Positions 8,246 through 17,237 of a stretch of 45,729 nt of DNA are shown in pieces; the first letter of the stretch is position 1, and every line of letters begins with the position of its first letter. A program made the position numbers and the translations under genes. Under the pieces are notes generated by a model that had not been told where the DNA came from, searched no databases, and saw only the letters and a program-made list of their open reading frames with translations. The stretch is from Gammaproteobacteria bacterium (GTDB taxonomy: Bacteria; Pseudomonadota; Gammaproteobacteria; Pseudomonadales; Balneatricaceae): positions 1 to 45,729 of the forward strand of contig JASMLZ010000082.1 of assembly GCA_030748435.1 (NCBI GenBank), read 5' to 3'.

Positions 8246-9190
8246 CTAGGTACGAAACATGGCGCTGATAGATTCTTCGTTGCATACACGACGTACGGAC
8301 TCGGCCAATAGGTCGGCCAGGGTCAGTTGACGAATATGCTTACAGGCTTTGGCAGCAGGTGTCAGAGGAATAGTATCTGCTACCACCAGCTCATCCAATG
8401 AGGAATTGCTGATATTATCAATAGCTGGGCCGGATAGTACCGGGTGTGTGGCATAAGCGACTACTCGTTTAGCGCCATTAGCTTTAAGAGCATCAGCTGC
8501 CTTGCACAGGGTGCCTGCTGTGTCACACATGTCATCCACCAGGATACAGGTGCGGTCAGCAACGTCACCAATGATGTGCATTACCTGAGATTCGTTAGCT
8601 TTTTCACGACGCTTGTCGATAATAGCCAGATCAACATCCAGCTGTTTAGCCACAGCGCGGGCACGGACCACGCCGCCCACATCTGGTGATACAACCACTG
8701 GATTTTCGTATTTTTGGCGTACAATCTCGTCTAGCAAAACAGGTGAACCAAAAACGTTGTCAACAGGAATATCGAAGAAACCCTGAATCTGCTCGGCGTG
8801 CAGGTCAACTGTCAGAACACGGTCTATGCCGGTGCGCGCCATCATATCAGCCACTACACGGGCGCTGATAGGCACCCGCGCTGAACGTGGGCGGCGGTCT
8901 TGGCGAGCATAGCCAAAATAAGGTACCACGGCGGTTACACGACTAGCAGAAGCCCGACGTATGGCGTCAGCCATCAAGATCAATTCCATCAGGTTGTCAT
9001 TGGAGGGCGCGCAGGTCGGCTGAATAATAAAGACATCTTTACCACGCACGTCTTCCATTAGTTCAATGGCACATTCGCCATCGCTAAATTTGGTAACCTT
9101 GGCCTGGCCAAGGGGGACGCACAACTGGTCAACAACCTTTTGGGCTAATTCTGGATGAGCATTACCGGTAAAAACTTTTAGTTTTGACAC
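8246..9190 (-). CDS. prs: ribose-phosphate pyrophosphokinase
   Basis: A 314-residue PRPP synthetase, essentially the E. coli length. It makes PRPP from ribose 5-phosphate and ATP for nucleotide, histidine and tryptophan synthesis. Visible motifs are [21 protein letters not shown], the ATP loop YARQDRR, the catalytic flexible-loop lysine/arginine region IDKRREK and the PRPP-binding loop [10 protein letters not shown]. The start is a GTG at 9190 (reading [10 protein letters not shown]); the frame stays open further upstream only because it reads through the tRNA-Gln gene. It is probably transcribed from the tRNA-Gln promoter. Confidence 0.97.
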   Translation of the reverse strand: MSKLKVFTGNAHPELAQKVVDQLCVPLGQAKVTKFSDGECAIELMEDVRGKDVFIIQPTCAPSNDNLMELILMADAIRRASASRVTAVVPYFGYARQDRRPRSARVPISARVVADMMARTGIDRVLTVDLHAEQIQGFFDIPVDNVFGSPVLLDEIVRQKYENPVVVSPDVGGVVRARAVAKQLDVDLAIIDKRREKANESQVMHIIGDVADRTCILVDDMCDTAGTLCKAADALKANGAKRVVAYATHPVLSGPAIDNISNSSLDELVVADTIPLTPAAKACKHIRQLTLADLLAESVRRVCNEESISAMFRT

Positions 9191-9273
9191 CTGGGGCACC
9201 TTTGCTTCTCTTAAGTTAAGCTTGCTTGACCAATTTATTATCGCCTTTTGATTAGTGCGATAACTTTTAATTA

Positions 9274-9348
9274 TGGCTGGGGTAGCAGGATTCGAACCTG
9301 CGCATGACGGGATCAAAACCCGTTGCCTTACCGCTTGGCTATACCCCA
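9274..9348 (-). tRNA. tRNA-Gln (UUG), second copy
   Basis: A 75-nt minus-strand tRNA with encoded CCA; acceptor TGGGGTA pairs with TACCCCA, and the anticodon loop TTTTGAT gives TTG. It sits just upstream of prs, the position it has in Pseudomonas-type genomes. Confidence 0.97.
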
Positions 9349-9399
9349 GCAATGGCTCTATTTTGCGGCCCAAAAATCTTGCCTTAAATAGAGGCGCGT

Positions 9400-9428
9400 A
9401 TTTTCCCTGAGAGAGGTGATAAAGTCAA
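9400..9428 (-). promoter_or_regulatory. promoter of tRNA-Gln-prs
   Basis: On the minus strand TTGACT (9428-9423), 17 bases, then GAAAAT (9405-9400) followed by the GC-rich ACGCGCC. It lies just upstream of tRNA-Gln and probably also serves prs. Confidence 0.75.
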
Positions 9429-9489
9429 TACGGGCGCCCGGTCATCCAAGGCTTTTTGACCTTTTTCCTGAGTCTCCAGGGGGGTTATC

Positions 9490-10128
9490 TTATTGACCTG
9501 GAACAGGCTGTAAGTTGGCCCAGTTTTTTAATACCAGTTTTAATTTGATAGCTTTGCCTTTTATAGTCATCTTATTTGGCATGGATAGACCCTTAACCTG
9601 AGTATAGGGACCATACTCTATTTGCCAGCCAGCCTGTTCTATGCTGCTCAGATCACCCGTGTCACTATAGGCCAGTTTGGCAGTACTTGCCGGGCTGGCA
9701 ATGCCGCGTACCCAATAAAGCAGCTCGCGCATGGGGAATGTCCACTCAAAGTGGTTGGCAAATAGCTCCTCAATGCTGGTGGCCTGAATTTGCTCTTCTG
9801 CTGTGGTTGCTAGCACCGCGCCTGGGCGGCCTTCAATATGCAGATATCCCTGGCCTAATGGGCCGGTAATCAGAAGGTCGAAGGTATTGCTTCTTTGCCG
9901 CCACGTCAGGTTGCCATGGTTGTTTTTATTATCTATATAGACGGCTATTTTGCCCTCTACATCCCATTCCTGCAGTTTACCAACAGCCGTTGCACGTGCG
10001 TTATAGTAATCGGCTTTTGTGCTCTCAGACAAGGTAGTTTGTGGTAGTGTGCTACACGCCGTTATAAAGATGCTAATGGTACAGGCATAAGTGATATGTA
10101 AGATGCCTTGCCATAACTTATTCTTCAT
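9490..10128 (-). CDS. lolB: outer-membrane lipoprotein receptor LolB
   Basis: A 212-residue LolB, which inserts lipoproteins delivered by LolA into the outer membrane. A signal peptide (MKNKLWQGILHITYACTIS) leads to the lipobox I-T-A-C, and the mature part has WDVEGKIAVY, LTWRQ and the LGQGYLHIEG segment typical of LolB. I place the start at 10128, where the ATG precedes a normal lipoprotein signal; the longer frame upstream lies inside the TPR gene. It overlaps the TPR gene by 11 bp, so translation is probably coupled. ispE, which usually follows lolB, is absent. Confidence 0.93.
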   Translation of the reverse strand: MKNKLWQGILHITYACTISIFITACSTLPQTTLSESTKADYYNARATAVGKLQEWDVEGKIAVYIDNKNNHGNLTWRQRSNTFDLLITGPLGQGYLHIEGRPGAVLATTAEEQIQATSIEELFANHFEWTFPMRELLYWVRGIASPASTAKLAYSDTGDLSSIEQAGWQIEYGPYTQVKGLSMPNKMTIKGKAIKLKLVLKNWANLQPVPGQ

Positions 10129-11656
10129 TTGGAAATTCCTTTTGAGCATCCAGTTGCGCCTGCTTGATAAGGGCATTGTCAGGATCATCTTTTAATATGC
10201 TATTCCAGATTCGGTGCGCTTGTTCTATATTACCCAAAGCCCATTCGACTACTCCTAAGTGGGCTGCGACCTCGGCATCTGGAAATTCGGCAAAGGCTTG
10301 TCGTAGATAATCCCGTGCCAGACGATAATGGCCCTGGCGGAATGCCAGCCATCCCATACTATCTTTAATGGCCGGATCGTCCGGTTTAAGCTGAAAAGCC
10401 CTTTTGATATAAATGTCAGCCTGTTTTAAATTGCTATTGTGGTCTGCATACGTATAGCCCAGGGCATTTAAGGCGTCGGCATGATCGGGATTTAGCTCAA
10501 TCACCTTTAATAAATCACTCTCCATCTTGATCCAGTCGCCCTGATATGCTGCCAGCATGGCCTGTGAGTAGAGTAATGGAATATTGAGGGGGTGTTTGTC
10601 CAGGCCTTCCCTATATGTGTCCTGAGCCAGTTGCAGTTCGCTCAGGCTTTTAAAATAGTCAGCTTGCAGCAAATAAAGCTGGGCACTATGTTGCGGGTGA
10701 TGGCCACGTAGCTTGGCAAAATAGTCGCGGGTGTGCTGGGCCGCTGGTTGCTCAATCGCAATCTGCTCAAGCATACTGGGAATTAAGTTGGGCCCTGCAG
10801 ACACCAGACGCAAGTGCTTAAGTGCCTTATTAGGTTGGCTTAATTGTAGATAATTTAGGCCCAGATAATATTGCGCCTGCGAGTTGTCAGGGTCCAGTTT
10901 GGCAGCTTTTAACAGATGGGTTTGGGCCTGGTTCAGTAAGCCAACTTGCATATATAAAACGCCTGCTGACAGTCGCAGGCCAGCGTCATTGGCATAGCGT
11001 TTAATCAATTTGTTAAGTAACTCCAGAGCGCCCTCTGGGTCTGATAGTTGGCTCAAGGCCTGCACATGCATAGAGGCCAGCAAACGATCAGGCTGTGCTT
11101 GATTGGTATAGGGTTGCAGAAATGTATCTGCTTGTTGATAGGCTTGTTCAGCTAACAGTATTTCTGCATAAAGAGTAGGGGCTGGCAGGTATTCAGGTTT
11201 GGTGTCGATTAGCTCCATAAGGACGTCTTTAGCGGCATCGATCTCGTTATTACGCAGCAGGCTTTGGGCGACATGTTGTTGTGCAAGGGTAACCTCAGGT
11301 TGTAACTGAGCCCACATCTGACTGGCTTGTTTGTAGTTATCGGTCTGATTACTTAATTGTGCGGCGTAGGTTGCTCTTTTCGCGAGTTCGGCATTTTGGG
11401 TGCTTTGTGCGCTGGCTAAAAAGTGTTCACTGGCTTGCTGGTTGAGGCCGCGATGCAGGGATATCTCGCCAGCCAGCATATGCGTCAGGTTTTTACCATC
11501 GAGGGGTGTTGGTGGAGTAGGTGGTGGCACAGGAGTGGTGTTTGCACAGGCGCTGAGCAGCAGGCAGGCAGCTAACCCGGAGCCAAGTCTTGCCTTGGGC
11601 ACGCAGATGTTGCCGTAAGGCCAGCAATCTAGCAAGTGGGAAAAAGGCAAAACCAT
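10118..11656 (-). CDS. TPR-repeat lipoprotein
   Basis: A 512-residue protein with a lipoprotein signal (GLAACLLLSAC, lipobox L-S-A-C) and about a dozen TPR helices across the rest, including LRLSAGVLYMQVGLLNQAQTHL, DHADALNALGYTYAD and KDSMGWLAFRQGHYRLA (in part). Orthologues stand upstream of lolB in Pseudomonas and are linked to envelope assembly. The ATG at 11656 has an AGGA site; a GTG at 11602 would give a shorter and more typical signal peptide, so the start is open. It is divergent from hemA. Confidence 0.88.
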   Translation of the reverse strand: MVLPFSHLLDCWPYGNICVPKARLGSGLAACLLLSACANTTPVPPPTPPTPLDGKNLTHMLAGEISLHRGLNQQASEHFLASAQSTQNAELAKRATYAAQLSNQTDNYKQASQMWAQLQPEVTLAQQHVAQSLLRNNEIDAAKDVLMELIDTKPEYLPAPTLYAEILLAEQAYQQADTFLQPYTNQAQPDRLLASMHVQALSQLSDPEGALELLNKLIKRYANDAGLRLSAGVLYMQVGLLNQAQTHLLKAAKLDPDNSQAQYYLGLNYLQLSQPNKALKHLRLVSAGPNLIPSMLEQIAIEQPAAQHTRDYFAKLRGHHPQHSAQLYLLQADYFKSLSELQLAQDTYREGLDKHPLNIPLLYSQAMLAAYQGDWIKMESDLLKVIELNPDHADALNALGYTYADHNSNLKQADIYIKRAFQLKPDDPAIKDSMGWLAFRQGHYRLARDYLRQAFAEFPDAEVAAHLGVVEWALGNIEQAHRIWNSILKDDPDNALIKQAQLDAQKEFPNEE

Positions 11657-11995
11657 CGATAGCTGTTCCTGTCGTTGAAAGCGATGACTGAGTCTGAATG
11701 TGCTTCAGTGTAACAAATCGCCGTCATTAATAAAGCAAAGCCTAGTACACCAGCAACATATTGACAGGTTTAGCCTTGTTCTGGTGTGGCGCGGCAAGGT
11801 GACGTGAGCTATTCCCTTGCCAAACACGGCAACGCGGCTGTGGGACACCAAAACCATGTCACTGAATTTGTCAATATAATGTAGTTACTGTGCTGACATC
11901 TAATCCCTATTGGTAGGCCATAATTTCAGGTATAATGCTGGCCTTTCTGAGATCCTCTGGTACCTGTTAGGTCCTGATTTAAGTCCTGGTTAATC
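11657..11995. other. hemA upstream region with palindromic repeat and promoter
   Basis: A 339-bp gene-free stretch. Bases about 11742-11856 hold a structured repeat: GGCAAGG (11793-11799) pairs with CCTTGCC (11815-11821), enclosed by GGTGT (11783-11787)/ACACC (11845-11849). A related copy lies near 28890-29021. Two TATAAT boxes occur (11875-11880 and 11931-11936); the second is the better hemA -10, although its -35 (TTGGTA, 11910-11915) is at a short 15-bp spacing. Confidence 0.5.
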
Positions 11996-13264
11996 ATGAC
12001 GCTATTTGTTTTTGGTATAAATCATCATACTGCGCCGGTACAGGTGCGTGAAAAGGTGGCGTTTGCTCCGGAAGTGACGCCTCAGGCCTTAGTGCGCCTA
12101 GTGTCAGAAACGCCTCTGCAGGAGGTGGCTATTCTGTCAACCTGTAATCGCACAGAAATATATGGCTATATGCCCTTGTGTGAAGAGTCTGTTAGCCCCG
12201 AGGTAGCGGTTGCCTCATGGTTGGCTGATTTTCATACCATAGATATTATGGATGTACGGCAGCATAGTTACTGTCGCCATGCAGACGAGGCAGCCCGGCA
12301 TATGATGCGTGTAGCTTGCGGTTTAGATTCTTTGGTCTTGGGTGAGCCCCAAATTTTGGGGCAACTAAAATCCAGCTATTCAGTGGCTCAGGAATATGAC
12401 TCCGTATCCAGCCATCTCAATCGCCTTTTTCATCAATCGTTTAGTATGGCCAAACAGGTGCGTACGCAAACGGCGATTGGCGAGAGTCCGGTATCGGTAG
12501 CTTTTGCGGCAGTGTCTATGGCGCGCCAAATATTTGCTGATTTTAGTCAGCAAAAAGCCCTCCTGATTGGCGCCGGTGAAACCATTGAATTGGTTGCCAA
12601 ACACTTGCGTCAAGCTGGTGTGCAGCAGTTGATGGTAGCTAATCGTACTTTGAAGCGGGCTGAAAAGTTGGCACTGGAATTTGATGCCAAGGCGATGTTG
12701 TTGTCTGATATTCCACAACAATTGCATACTGCTGATATTGTTATTTCCTCAACCGCCAGTCAGTTGCCTATTTTGGGCAAGGGGGTAGTGGAAAGTGCCT
12801 TAAAGCTGCGTAAGCGACGCTTAATGTTTATGGTGGATATTGCTGTACCTCGTGACATTGAAGCTGAAGTAGATGATTTGGATGATGTCTATTTGTACAC
12901 GGTAGATGATCTGAAGGATGTGATTGAGGAAGGTAAGCGCTCGCGGCAAGAGGCAGCGCGAGCGGCCGAAGAAATTATTGATCAGGGTGTTATCGAGTTC
13001 CTAAAAAAGGAAAAGGCACTGGATGCTGTGGGTACCATTCGTGAGTTTCGTAGCAAGATGGAAGCTATTCGTGATGTGGAGCTGGCCAAGGCCTTGGCCA
13101 ATATGGAAAAAGGCCAGGATGTAGAGCAGGTGTTACAACGCCTGGCTCGTGATTTAAGTAATAAAATGATGCATGGCCCAACCATATATTTAAAACAGGC
13201 CAGTATTGAAGACCAAGAGCAGGGTGTGCAGACCGTGCAGGATATCTACGAGTTAAACAAATAA
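11996..13264 (+). CDS. hemA: glutamyl-tRNA reductase
   Basis: A 422-residue GluTR, the first committed enzyme of C5 tetrapyrrole synthesis, which reduces glutamyl-tRNA to glutamate-1-semialdehyde with NADPH. The catalytic cysteine is C50 in LSTCNRTE; HHTAPV near the N-terminus, LDSLVLGEPQILGQ and the NADPH-binding segment LLIGAGETIELVAKHL are present, followed by the C-terminal dimerisation helix. It begins the operon with prfA (three bases downstream) and prmC. Confidence 0.97.
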   Translation: MTLFVFGINHHTAPVQVREKVAFAPEVTPQALVRLVSETPLQEVAILSTCNRTEIYGYMPLCEESVSPEVAVASWLADFHTIDIMDVRQHSYCRHADEAARHMMRVACGLDSLVLGEPQILGQLKSSYSVAQEYDSVSSHLNRLFHQSFSMAKQVRTQTAIGESPVSVAFAAVSMARQIFADFSQQKALLIGAGETIELVAKHLRQAGVQQLMVANRTLKRAEKLALEFDAKAMLLSDIPQQLHTADIVISSTASQLPILGKGVVESALKLRKRRLMFMVDIAVPRDIEAEVDDLDDVYLYTVDDLKDVIEEGKRSRQEAARAAEEIIDQGVIEFLKKEKALDAVGTIREFRSKMEAIRDVELAKALANMEKGQDVEQVLQRLARDLSNKMMHGPTIYLKQASIEDQEQGVQTVQDIYELNK

Positions 13265-13267
13265 ATT

Positions 13268-14359
13268 ATGAAAGCTTCTATACTATCCAAGTTAGATCAT
13301 CTAAAAGATCGCTATGAAGAGCTGGAAGCCCTTTTGGGTGATGCTGAAGTGATTATGGATCAGGACAAATTTCGCAGTTATTCAAAAGAATATGCTGAGC
13401 TGGAAGATGTGGTAAAGCTGTATTCCGAGTATGCGCAACTGCAGGAAGATATGGCAGAAGCCATGGTGCTACTGGCAGAAGATGATGCTGAGATGAAGGC
13501 TATGGCTCAGGAAGAGATTCAGGCCGGCAAGGAGCGTCAGGAAGAGTTGGAATGGGCCCTGCAAAAGCTGCTACTGCCCAAAGACCCTAATGACGGCCAC
13601 AACACTTTCGTGGAAATCCGCGCTGGTACCGGAGGAGATGAGGCGGCTATTTTTGCCGGTGACCTATATCGTATGTATACGCGTTATGCTGAGCAAATGG
13701 GTTGGCGAGTGGAAATTATCAGTGCCAATGAAGGTGAACATGGCGGGTATCGGGAAATTATTACGCGCATGGTGGGTAATGATGTTTATTCCCGTCTAAA
13801 GTTTGAGTCTGGCGCCCACCGAGTGCAGCGTGTGCCTGAGACTGAGTCGCAGGGGCGTATTCATACTTCGGCCTGTACCGTGGCGGTGATGCCAGAAGCA
13901 GAATCAGTGGAAGACGTGGACATCAATAAAGGTGATCTGCGTATTGATACCTTCCGTGCCTCTGGTGCTGGTGGTCAGCATGTTAACAAAACTGATTCTG
14001 CCATTCGTATTACGCATATTCCTTCTGGCGTAGTAGTAGAATGCCAGGATGAGCGTTCGCAACATAAGAATAAGGCTAAGGCCATGTCATTGCTGGCCGC
14101 TAAACTTTTGACCAGTGCTCAGGATGCGGCTGCTGCCGAGCAGGCTGACCAGCGTAAAAGTTTGGTGGGTAGTGGTGATCGTTCGGAACGCATTCGTACT
14201 TATAATTATCCTCAGGGCCGGGTGACTGATCATCGTATTAGCCTGACCCTATATCGCCTGCCGGAAATTATGGAAGGTGATATGAGTTGTGTAATTGAGC
14301 CACTTATCAATGAGCATCAGGCCAATATGTTGGCAGCTCTGAGTGATAGCGAAGGCTAA
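13268..14359 (+). CDS. prfA: peptide chain release factor 1
   Basis: A 363-residue RF1, which reads UAA and UAG stops. The GGQ motif is at residues 235-237 ([10 protein letters not shown]), and the RF1 anticodon-like P-x-T reads PET, as in Bacillus RF1, followed by [15 protein letters not shown]2's SPF motif is absent. It follows hemA by three bases and is followed by prmC, whose product methylates the GGQ glutamine. Confidence 0.98.
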   Translation: MKASILSKLDHLKDRYEELEALLGDAEVIMDQDKFRSYSKEYAELEDVVKLYSEYAQLQEDMAEAMVLLAEDDAEMKAMAQEEIQAGKERQEELEWALQKLLLPKDPNDGHNTFVEIRAGTGGDEAAIFAGDLYRMYTRYAEQMGWRVEIISANEGEHGGYREIITRMVGNDVYSRLKFESGAHRVQRVPETESQGRIHTSACTVAVMPEAESVEDVDINKGDLRIDTFRASGAGGQHVNKTDSAIRITHIPSGVVVECQDERSQHKNKAKAMSLLAAKLLTSAQDAAAAEQADQRKSLVGSGDRSERIRTYNYPQGRVTDHRISLTLYRLPEIMEGDMSCVIEPLINEHQANMLAALSDSEG

Positions 14360-14360
14360 T

Positions 14361-15194
14361 ATGCTGCCCACACAAGAACAGGCGCTGGTGTGGGCGAGGC
14401 AACGTCTGGAGGCAGGCGAAAGCCCGACTCTGGATTGCGAAATTATACTCACCCATATTCTCGACTGTAGTCGTGCCAGCTTGTTTGCCTGGCCAGAGAA
14501 GCCTCTGTCTGAGGCCCATTGGCAGGCATTTCAACAAGCTATTGAGCGTCGCGAACAAGGCGAACCTGTAGCCTATATTATAGGTGAGCAGGGCTTCTGG
14601 AATCTGACCCTAAAAACCAACCCATCGACCTTGATACCCCGGCCGGAAACCGAATTGCTGGTGGAGCTGGTGCAGTCTATGCAATGGCCTCCGGCAACCC
14701 GACTACTGGATCTGGGTACGGGAACCGGAGCTATTGCTCTGGCTTTAGCTGGTGAGCACCCTGATTGGCAAGTGGTGGGAGTCGACTATAACGCCGACGC
14801 AGTGCATCTGGCAGTCCACAATGCTCAGTTAAACCGCATCACTAATGCCACCTTTGAGCAGGGCTTTTGGGCCCAAAATGTGCAGACCGGTTGGCATTGT
14901 GTGGTTAGTAACCCCCCTTATATCGACCCTTATGATAGGCATTTACAGCAAGGTGACGTGCGCTTTGAGCCCCTATCCGCTCTAGTCTCTGAAGATGCTG
15001 GTTTGGCTGATATCAAAATTATTACCAAGCAGGCTTGGCAGTTGTTATATAAAGGTGGCTGGCTGTTATTGGAGCATGGTTTTGATCAGGGTCAGGTGGT
15101 GCGTGATATCCTGCTTGCATCGGGTTTTAAACAGGTGCAGACTGAGTTGGATTATGGCCAGCGCGAGCGCGTCACCCTTGGTCAAAAGCCCTGA
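14361..15194 (+). CDS. prmC: release factor glutamine methyltransferase
   Basis: A 277-residue PrmC/HemK, which methylates the glutamine of the GGQ motif in release factors using S-adenosylmethionine. The SAM site reads DLGTGTGAIALALA, the catalytic NPPY motif is in VVSNPPYID, and the helical N-terminal domain precedes it. I start it at ATG 14361, one base after the prfA stop; a GTG at 14343 inside prfA would add six residues. It belongs to the hemA-prfA operon. Confidence 0.96.
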   Translation: MLPTQEQALVWARQRLEAGESPTLDCEIILTHILDCSRASLFAWPEKPLSEAHWQAFQQAIERREQGEPVAYIIGEQGFWNLTLKTNPSTLIPRPETELLVELVQSMQWPPATRLLDLGTGTGAIALALAGEHPDWQVVGVDYNADAVHLAVHNAQLNRITNATFEQGFWAQNVQTGWHCVVSNPPYIDPYDRHLQQGDVRFEPLSALVSEDAGLADIKIITKQAWQLLYKGGWLLLEHGFDQGQVVRDILLASGFKQVQTELDYGQRERVTLGQKP

Positions 15195-15214
15195 TTAGCG
15201 AAGAAATTAATGTC

Positions 15215-15964
15215 ATGAACGACGATCAATTGTTGCGTTATAGTCGCCAAATTATGTTGCCAGAATTTGATTATGCTGGTCAGCAAGCGCTATTGGATGC
15301 GCGAGTATTGGTGATTGGTGTTGGTGGTTTGGGTAGCCCGGTGGCTATGTATCTGGCGGCGGCAGGAGTGGGCCATCTGGTATTGGTCGATGATGATGTG
15401 GTCGACTTTAGTAATTTGCAGCGGCAAATAGTGCACACTGAGCAAACCGTTGACCAGCTCAAGGTGGATTCGGCTGCGACCAGCATTGCTCGTCTTAATA
15501 GTGATATCAAAGTCACCTGTTTACCGCAGCGCTTGGCTGGTAAAGCGCTGGAGGATCAAGTAAAAGCGGCAGATGTGGTGGTAGACTGCAGTGATAACCT
15601 GACAACCCGTAGTGCATTGAATCAGGTATGCTGGCGTATAAAAACGCCTTTGGTGTCTGGTGCAGCCATCCGCTTTGAGGGACAGCTAAGCGTATTTGAT
15701 AGTCGTCATGCCGACTCACCCTGTTATGCCTGCTTACATCATCAAACCGGTAGTTTGGATGCGACCTGTGCTGCCAATGGCGTTATATCGCCAGTGGTTG
15801 GTATTATTGGTGCCATGCAAGCTCTGGAAACAGTTAAATTATTGGCGCAAGTAGGGGAGCCTGCCATTGGCAAGTTAATGCTGTTCGATGGGCTGGCAGC
15901 ACAATGGCGAAGCTTTGGTTTGCCTAAACTACCAGGGTGTCAGGTTTGTGGCGCAATTGAATAA
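15215..15964 (+). CDS. HesA/MoeB/ThiF family adenylyltransferase
   Basis: A 249-residue E1-like enzyme that adenylates the C-terminus of a small sulfur-carrier protein such as MoaD or ThiS. It shows the nucleotide motif IGVGGLGSP, the R-Q-I-V-H segment with LKVDSA, two zinc CxxC pairs (CYAC and CQVC), and a cysteine in ATCAANGV that aligns with the catalytic or persulfide cysteine. MoeB and ThiF cannot be separated by eye. It follows prmC as in Pseudomonas (where murI comes next); here the following gene is a convergent thioesterase that overlaps it by 25 bp. Confidence 0.92.
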   Translation: MNDDQLLRYSRQIMLPEFDYAGQQALLDARVLVIGVGGLGSPVAMYLAAAGVGHLVLVDDDVVDFSNLQRQIVHTEQTVDQLKVDSAATSIARLNSDIKVTCLPQRLAGKALEDQVKAADVVVDCSDNLTTRSALNQVCWRIKTPLVSGAAIRFEGQLSVFDSRHADSPCYACLHHQTGSLDATCAANGVISPVVGIIGAMQALETVKLLAQVGEPAIGKLMLFDGLAAQWRSFGLPKLPGCQVCGAIE

Positions 15965-16362
15965 GTGCAAGTACAGTGAGCCACTAGAGTTGGTTCTGTA
16001 CTTGTTGGCCACGTCTGTTCGATAGCTACCTCACATATGGCCAGCCGTTTACCCAGTTTAAGCAAACTACCCCGAGCTAACATGGGGACATCGGCTTGTG
16101 GCTTGTGTAAGAAATTGATATTCAAGTTGGTGGTCACTGTCATGGTATTGGGGCCTATACGGTTCAAAATAGTGCCATAGGCGGTAACATCTGCCAAAGC
16201 CATCATAGTGGGGCCCGAAATAGTGTTGCCAGGGCGCAGGTGAGAGTCATCCGGATGCAAGGAAAAGATGACCTCGCGCTCAGTGACAAGGTGTACTGCA
16301 CCTGTATTTTGTATTTGTGGAAAGTGCTTATTTAGAAAGTCATTTAACTCATTTTTATGCAT
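15940..16362 (-). CDS. PaaI-type hot-dog thioesterase
   Basis: A 140-residue single hot-dog domain protein. The HLRPGNTISGPTMMALADVTAYG segment (in part) and the tail LARGSLLKLGKRLAICEVAIEQ fit the PaaI/YdiI acyl-CoA thioesterase family. Its C-terminus overlaps the moeB-like gene tail to tail by 25 bp. Substrate is unknown. No partner pathway is nearby. Confidence 0.85.
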   Translation of the reverse strand: MHKNELNDFLNKHFPQIQNTGAVHLVTEREVIFSLHPDDSHLRPGNTISGPTMMALADVTAYGTILNRIGPNTMTVTTNLNINFLHKPQADVPMLARGSLLKLGKRLAICEVAIEQTWPTSTEPTLVAHCTCTYSIAPQT

Positions 16363-16496
16363 TCTGTATGTCCGTTTTCTGAAGACTTATAGCAGCATAC
16401 CATGAGCATCAATTTATTGTTTATTATTAATATGTTGAATAGACTTTAGTGGCTACAGAAAAACGGCTTTTTTTCGCAAACTTTGCGCCACTGCTA

Positions 16497-16526
16497 TTGA
16501 CTCTGTAAGAGAATGGTTTATTATAC
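16497..16526 (+). promoter_or_regulatory. promoter of the tRNA-Ser/repeat/tRNA-Lys unit
   Basis: TTGACT (16497-16502) is followed after 16 to 18 bases by TATTAT/TTATAC (16519-16526) and then a GC-containing discriminator, 12 bases before tRNA-Ser. No other promoter of this quality was found before the terminator at 17204, so the whole array is probably one transcript. Confidence 0.75.
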
Positions 16527-16537
16527 GCCACCTCTGC

Positions 16538-16628
16538 GGAGGGGTGGCAGAGTGGTTTAATGCAACGGTCTTGAAAACCGTCGTGGGCTAATACCCCACC
16601 GAGAGTTCGAATCTCTCCTCCTCCGCCA
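16538..16628 (+). tRNA. tRNA-Ser (UGA)
   Basis: A 91-nt class II tRNA with a long variable arm and encoded CCA. The acceptor GGAGGGG pairs with CTCCTCC (one G-T), and the anticodon loop CTTGAAA gives TGA. Confidence 0.97.
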
Positions 16629-16672
16629 TTTAACCCTTGTGGTTAGGTTGATAAAATACATAGTAAAAATTT

Positions 16673-17119
16673 GGGTCGTGAGCTCAGTTGGGCGAGGGGC
16701 CGGTGCCGAAGGCAGTCAAAGCAAAGCTTTGGCAGGTTCAGAGCGACACGAGGCTAACGCCGAGTGGCAGGAAGAGCAGTTGGCCAAGCCGCTAGGCTTG
16801 TAAAACACATAGTAAAAATTTGGGTCGTTAGCTCAGTTGGGCGAGGGACCGGTGCCGAAAGCAGTCAAAGCAAAGCTTTGGCAGGTTCAGAGCGACACGA
16901 GGCTAACGCCGAGTGGCCGGAAGAGCAGTTGGCCAAGCCGCTAGGCTTGTAAAACACATAGTAAAAATTTGGGTCGTTAGCTCAGTTGGGCGAGGGGCCG
17001 GTGCCGTAGGCAGTCAAAGCAAAGCTTTGGCAGGTTCAGAGCGACACGAGGCTAACGCCGAGTGGCCGGAAGAGCAGTTGGCCAAGCCGCTAGGCTTGTA
17101 AAATACGTAGTAAAAATTT
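16673..17119 (+). repeat. three 149-bp tandem repeats, each starting with the 5' end of tRNA-Lys
   Basis: Copies start at 16673, 16822 and 16971, and the same 20-bp lead then opens intact tRNA-Lys at 17120: the spacing is exactly 149 bp each time. Copies differ at only about four to six positions. Each begins with tRNA-Lys bases 1-19 (GGGTCGTTAGCTCAGTTGG; copy 1 has a single change), carries a 12-base match AGAGCAGTTGGC to the tRNA's D-arm/anticodon region, then a perfect hairpin CAAGCC-GCTA-GGCTTG, and ends in the A-rich spacer that precedes tRNA-Lys. The same spacer occurs once more before copy 1. CGTTAGC near the start can pair with GCTAACG in the middle. They look like tRNA-Lys copies broken by about 80-90 bp of unrelated sequence. 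Confidence 0.92.
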
Positions 17120-17195
17120 GGGTCGTTAGCTCAGTTGGTAGAGCAGTTGGCTTTTAACCAATTGGTCACAGGTTCGAATCCTGTACGACCCACCA
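17120..17195 (+). tRNA. tRNA-Lys (UUU)
   Basis: A 76-nt tRNA with encoded CCA; acceptor GGGTCGT pairs with ACGACCC and the anticodon loop CTTTTAA gives TTT. It is the intact member of the repeat series, the last gene of the unit. Confidence 0.97.
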
Positions 17196-17203
17196 TTACA
17201 TTA

Positions 17204-17232
17204 AATGCCTCCCTAGTGGAGGCATTTTTTTT
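17204..17232 (+). terminator. intrinsic terminator after tRNA-Lys
   Basis: AATGCCTCC (17204-17212) and GGAGGCATT (17218-17226) form a 9-bp stem, with a T-run to 17232. It ends the tRNA-Ser/repeat/tRNA-Lys transcript. Confidence 0.92.
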
Positions 17233-17237
17233 GCTTA

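Noticed and set aside
9191-9373. N-terminal extension of prs
   Set aside because: The extra frame reads through the tRNA-Gln gene; the GTG at 9190 gives the normal length.
13268-14359. The PET tripeptide in RF1 as an unusual stop-codon motif
   Set aside because: RF1 needs P-x-T and Bacillus RF1 also has PET as I recall, so it is normal.
16764-17101. Two 62-codon frames inside the tandem repeats
   Set aside because: They are the same frame repeated every 149 bp, span tRNA-like sequence and have no ribosome site. A small peptide like Tpr in E. coli tyrT cannot be excluded.
16673-17119. The tandem repeats as a CRISPR array
   Set aside because: The units are 149 bp with no variable spacers and no cas genes nearby.
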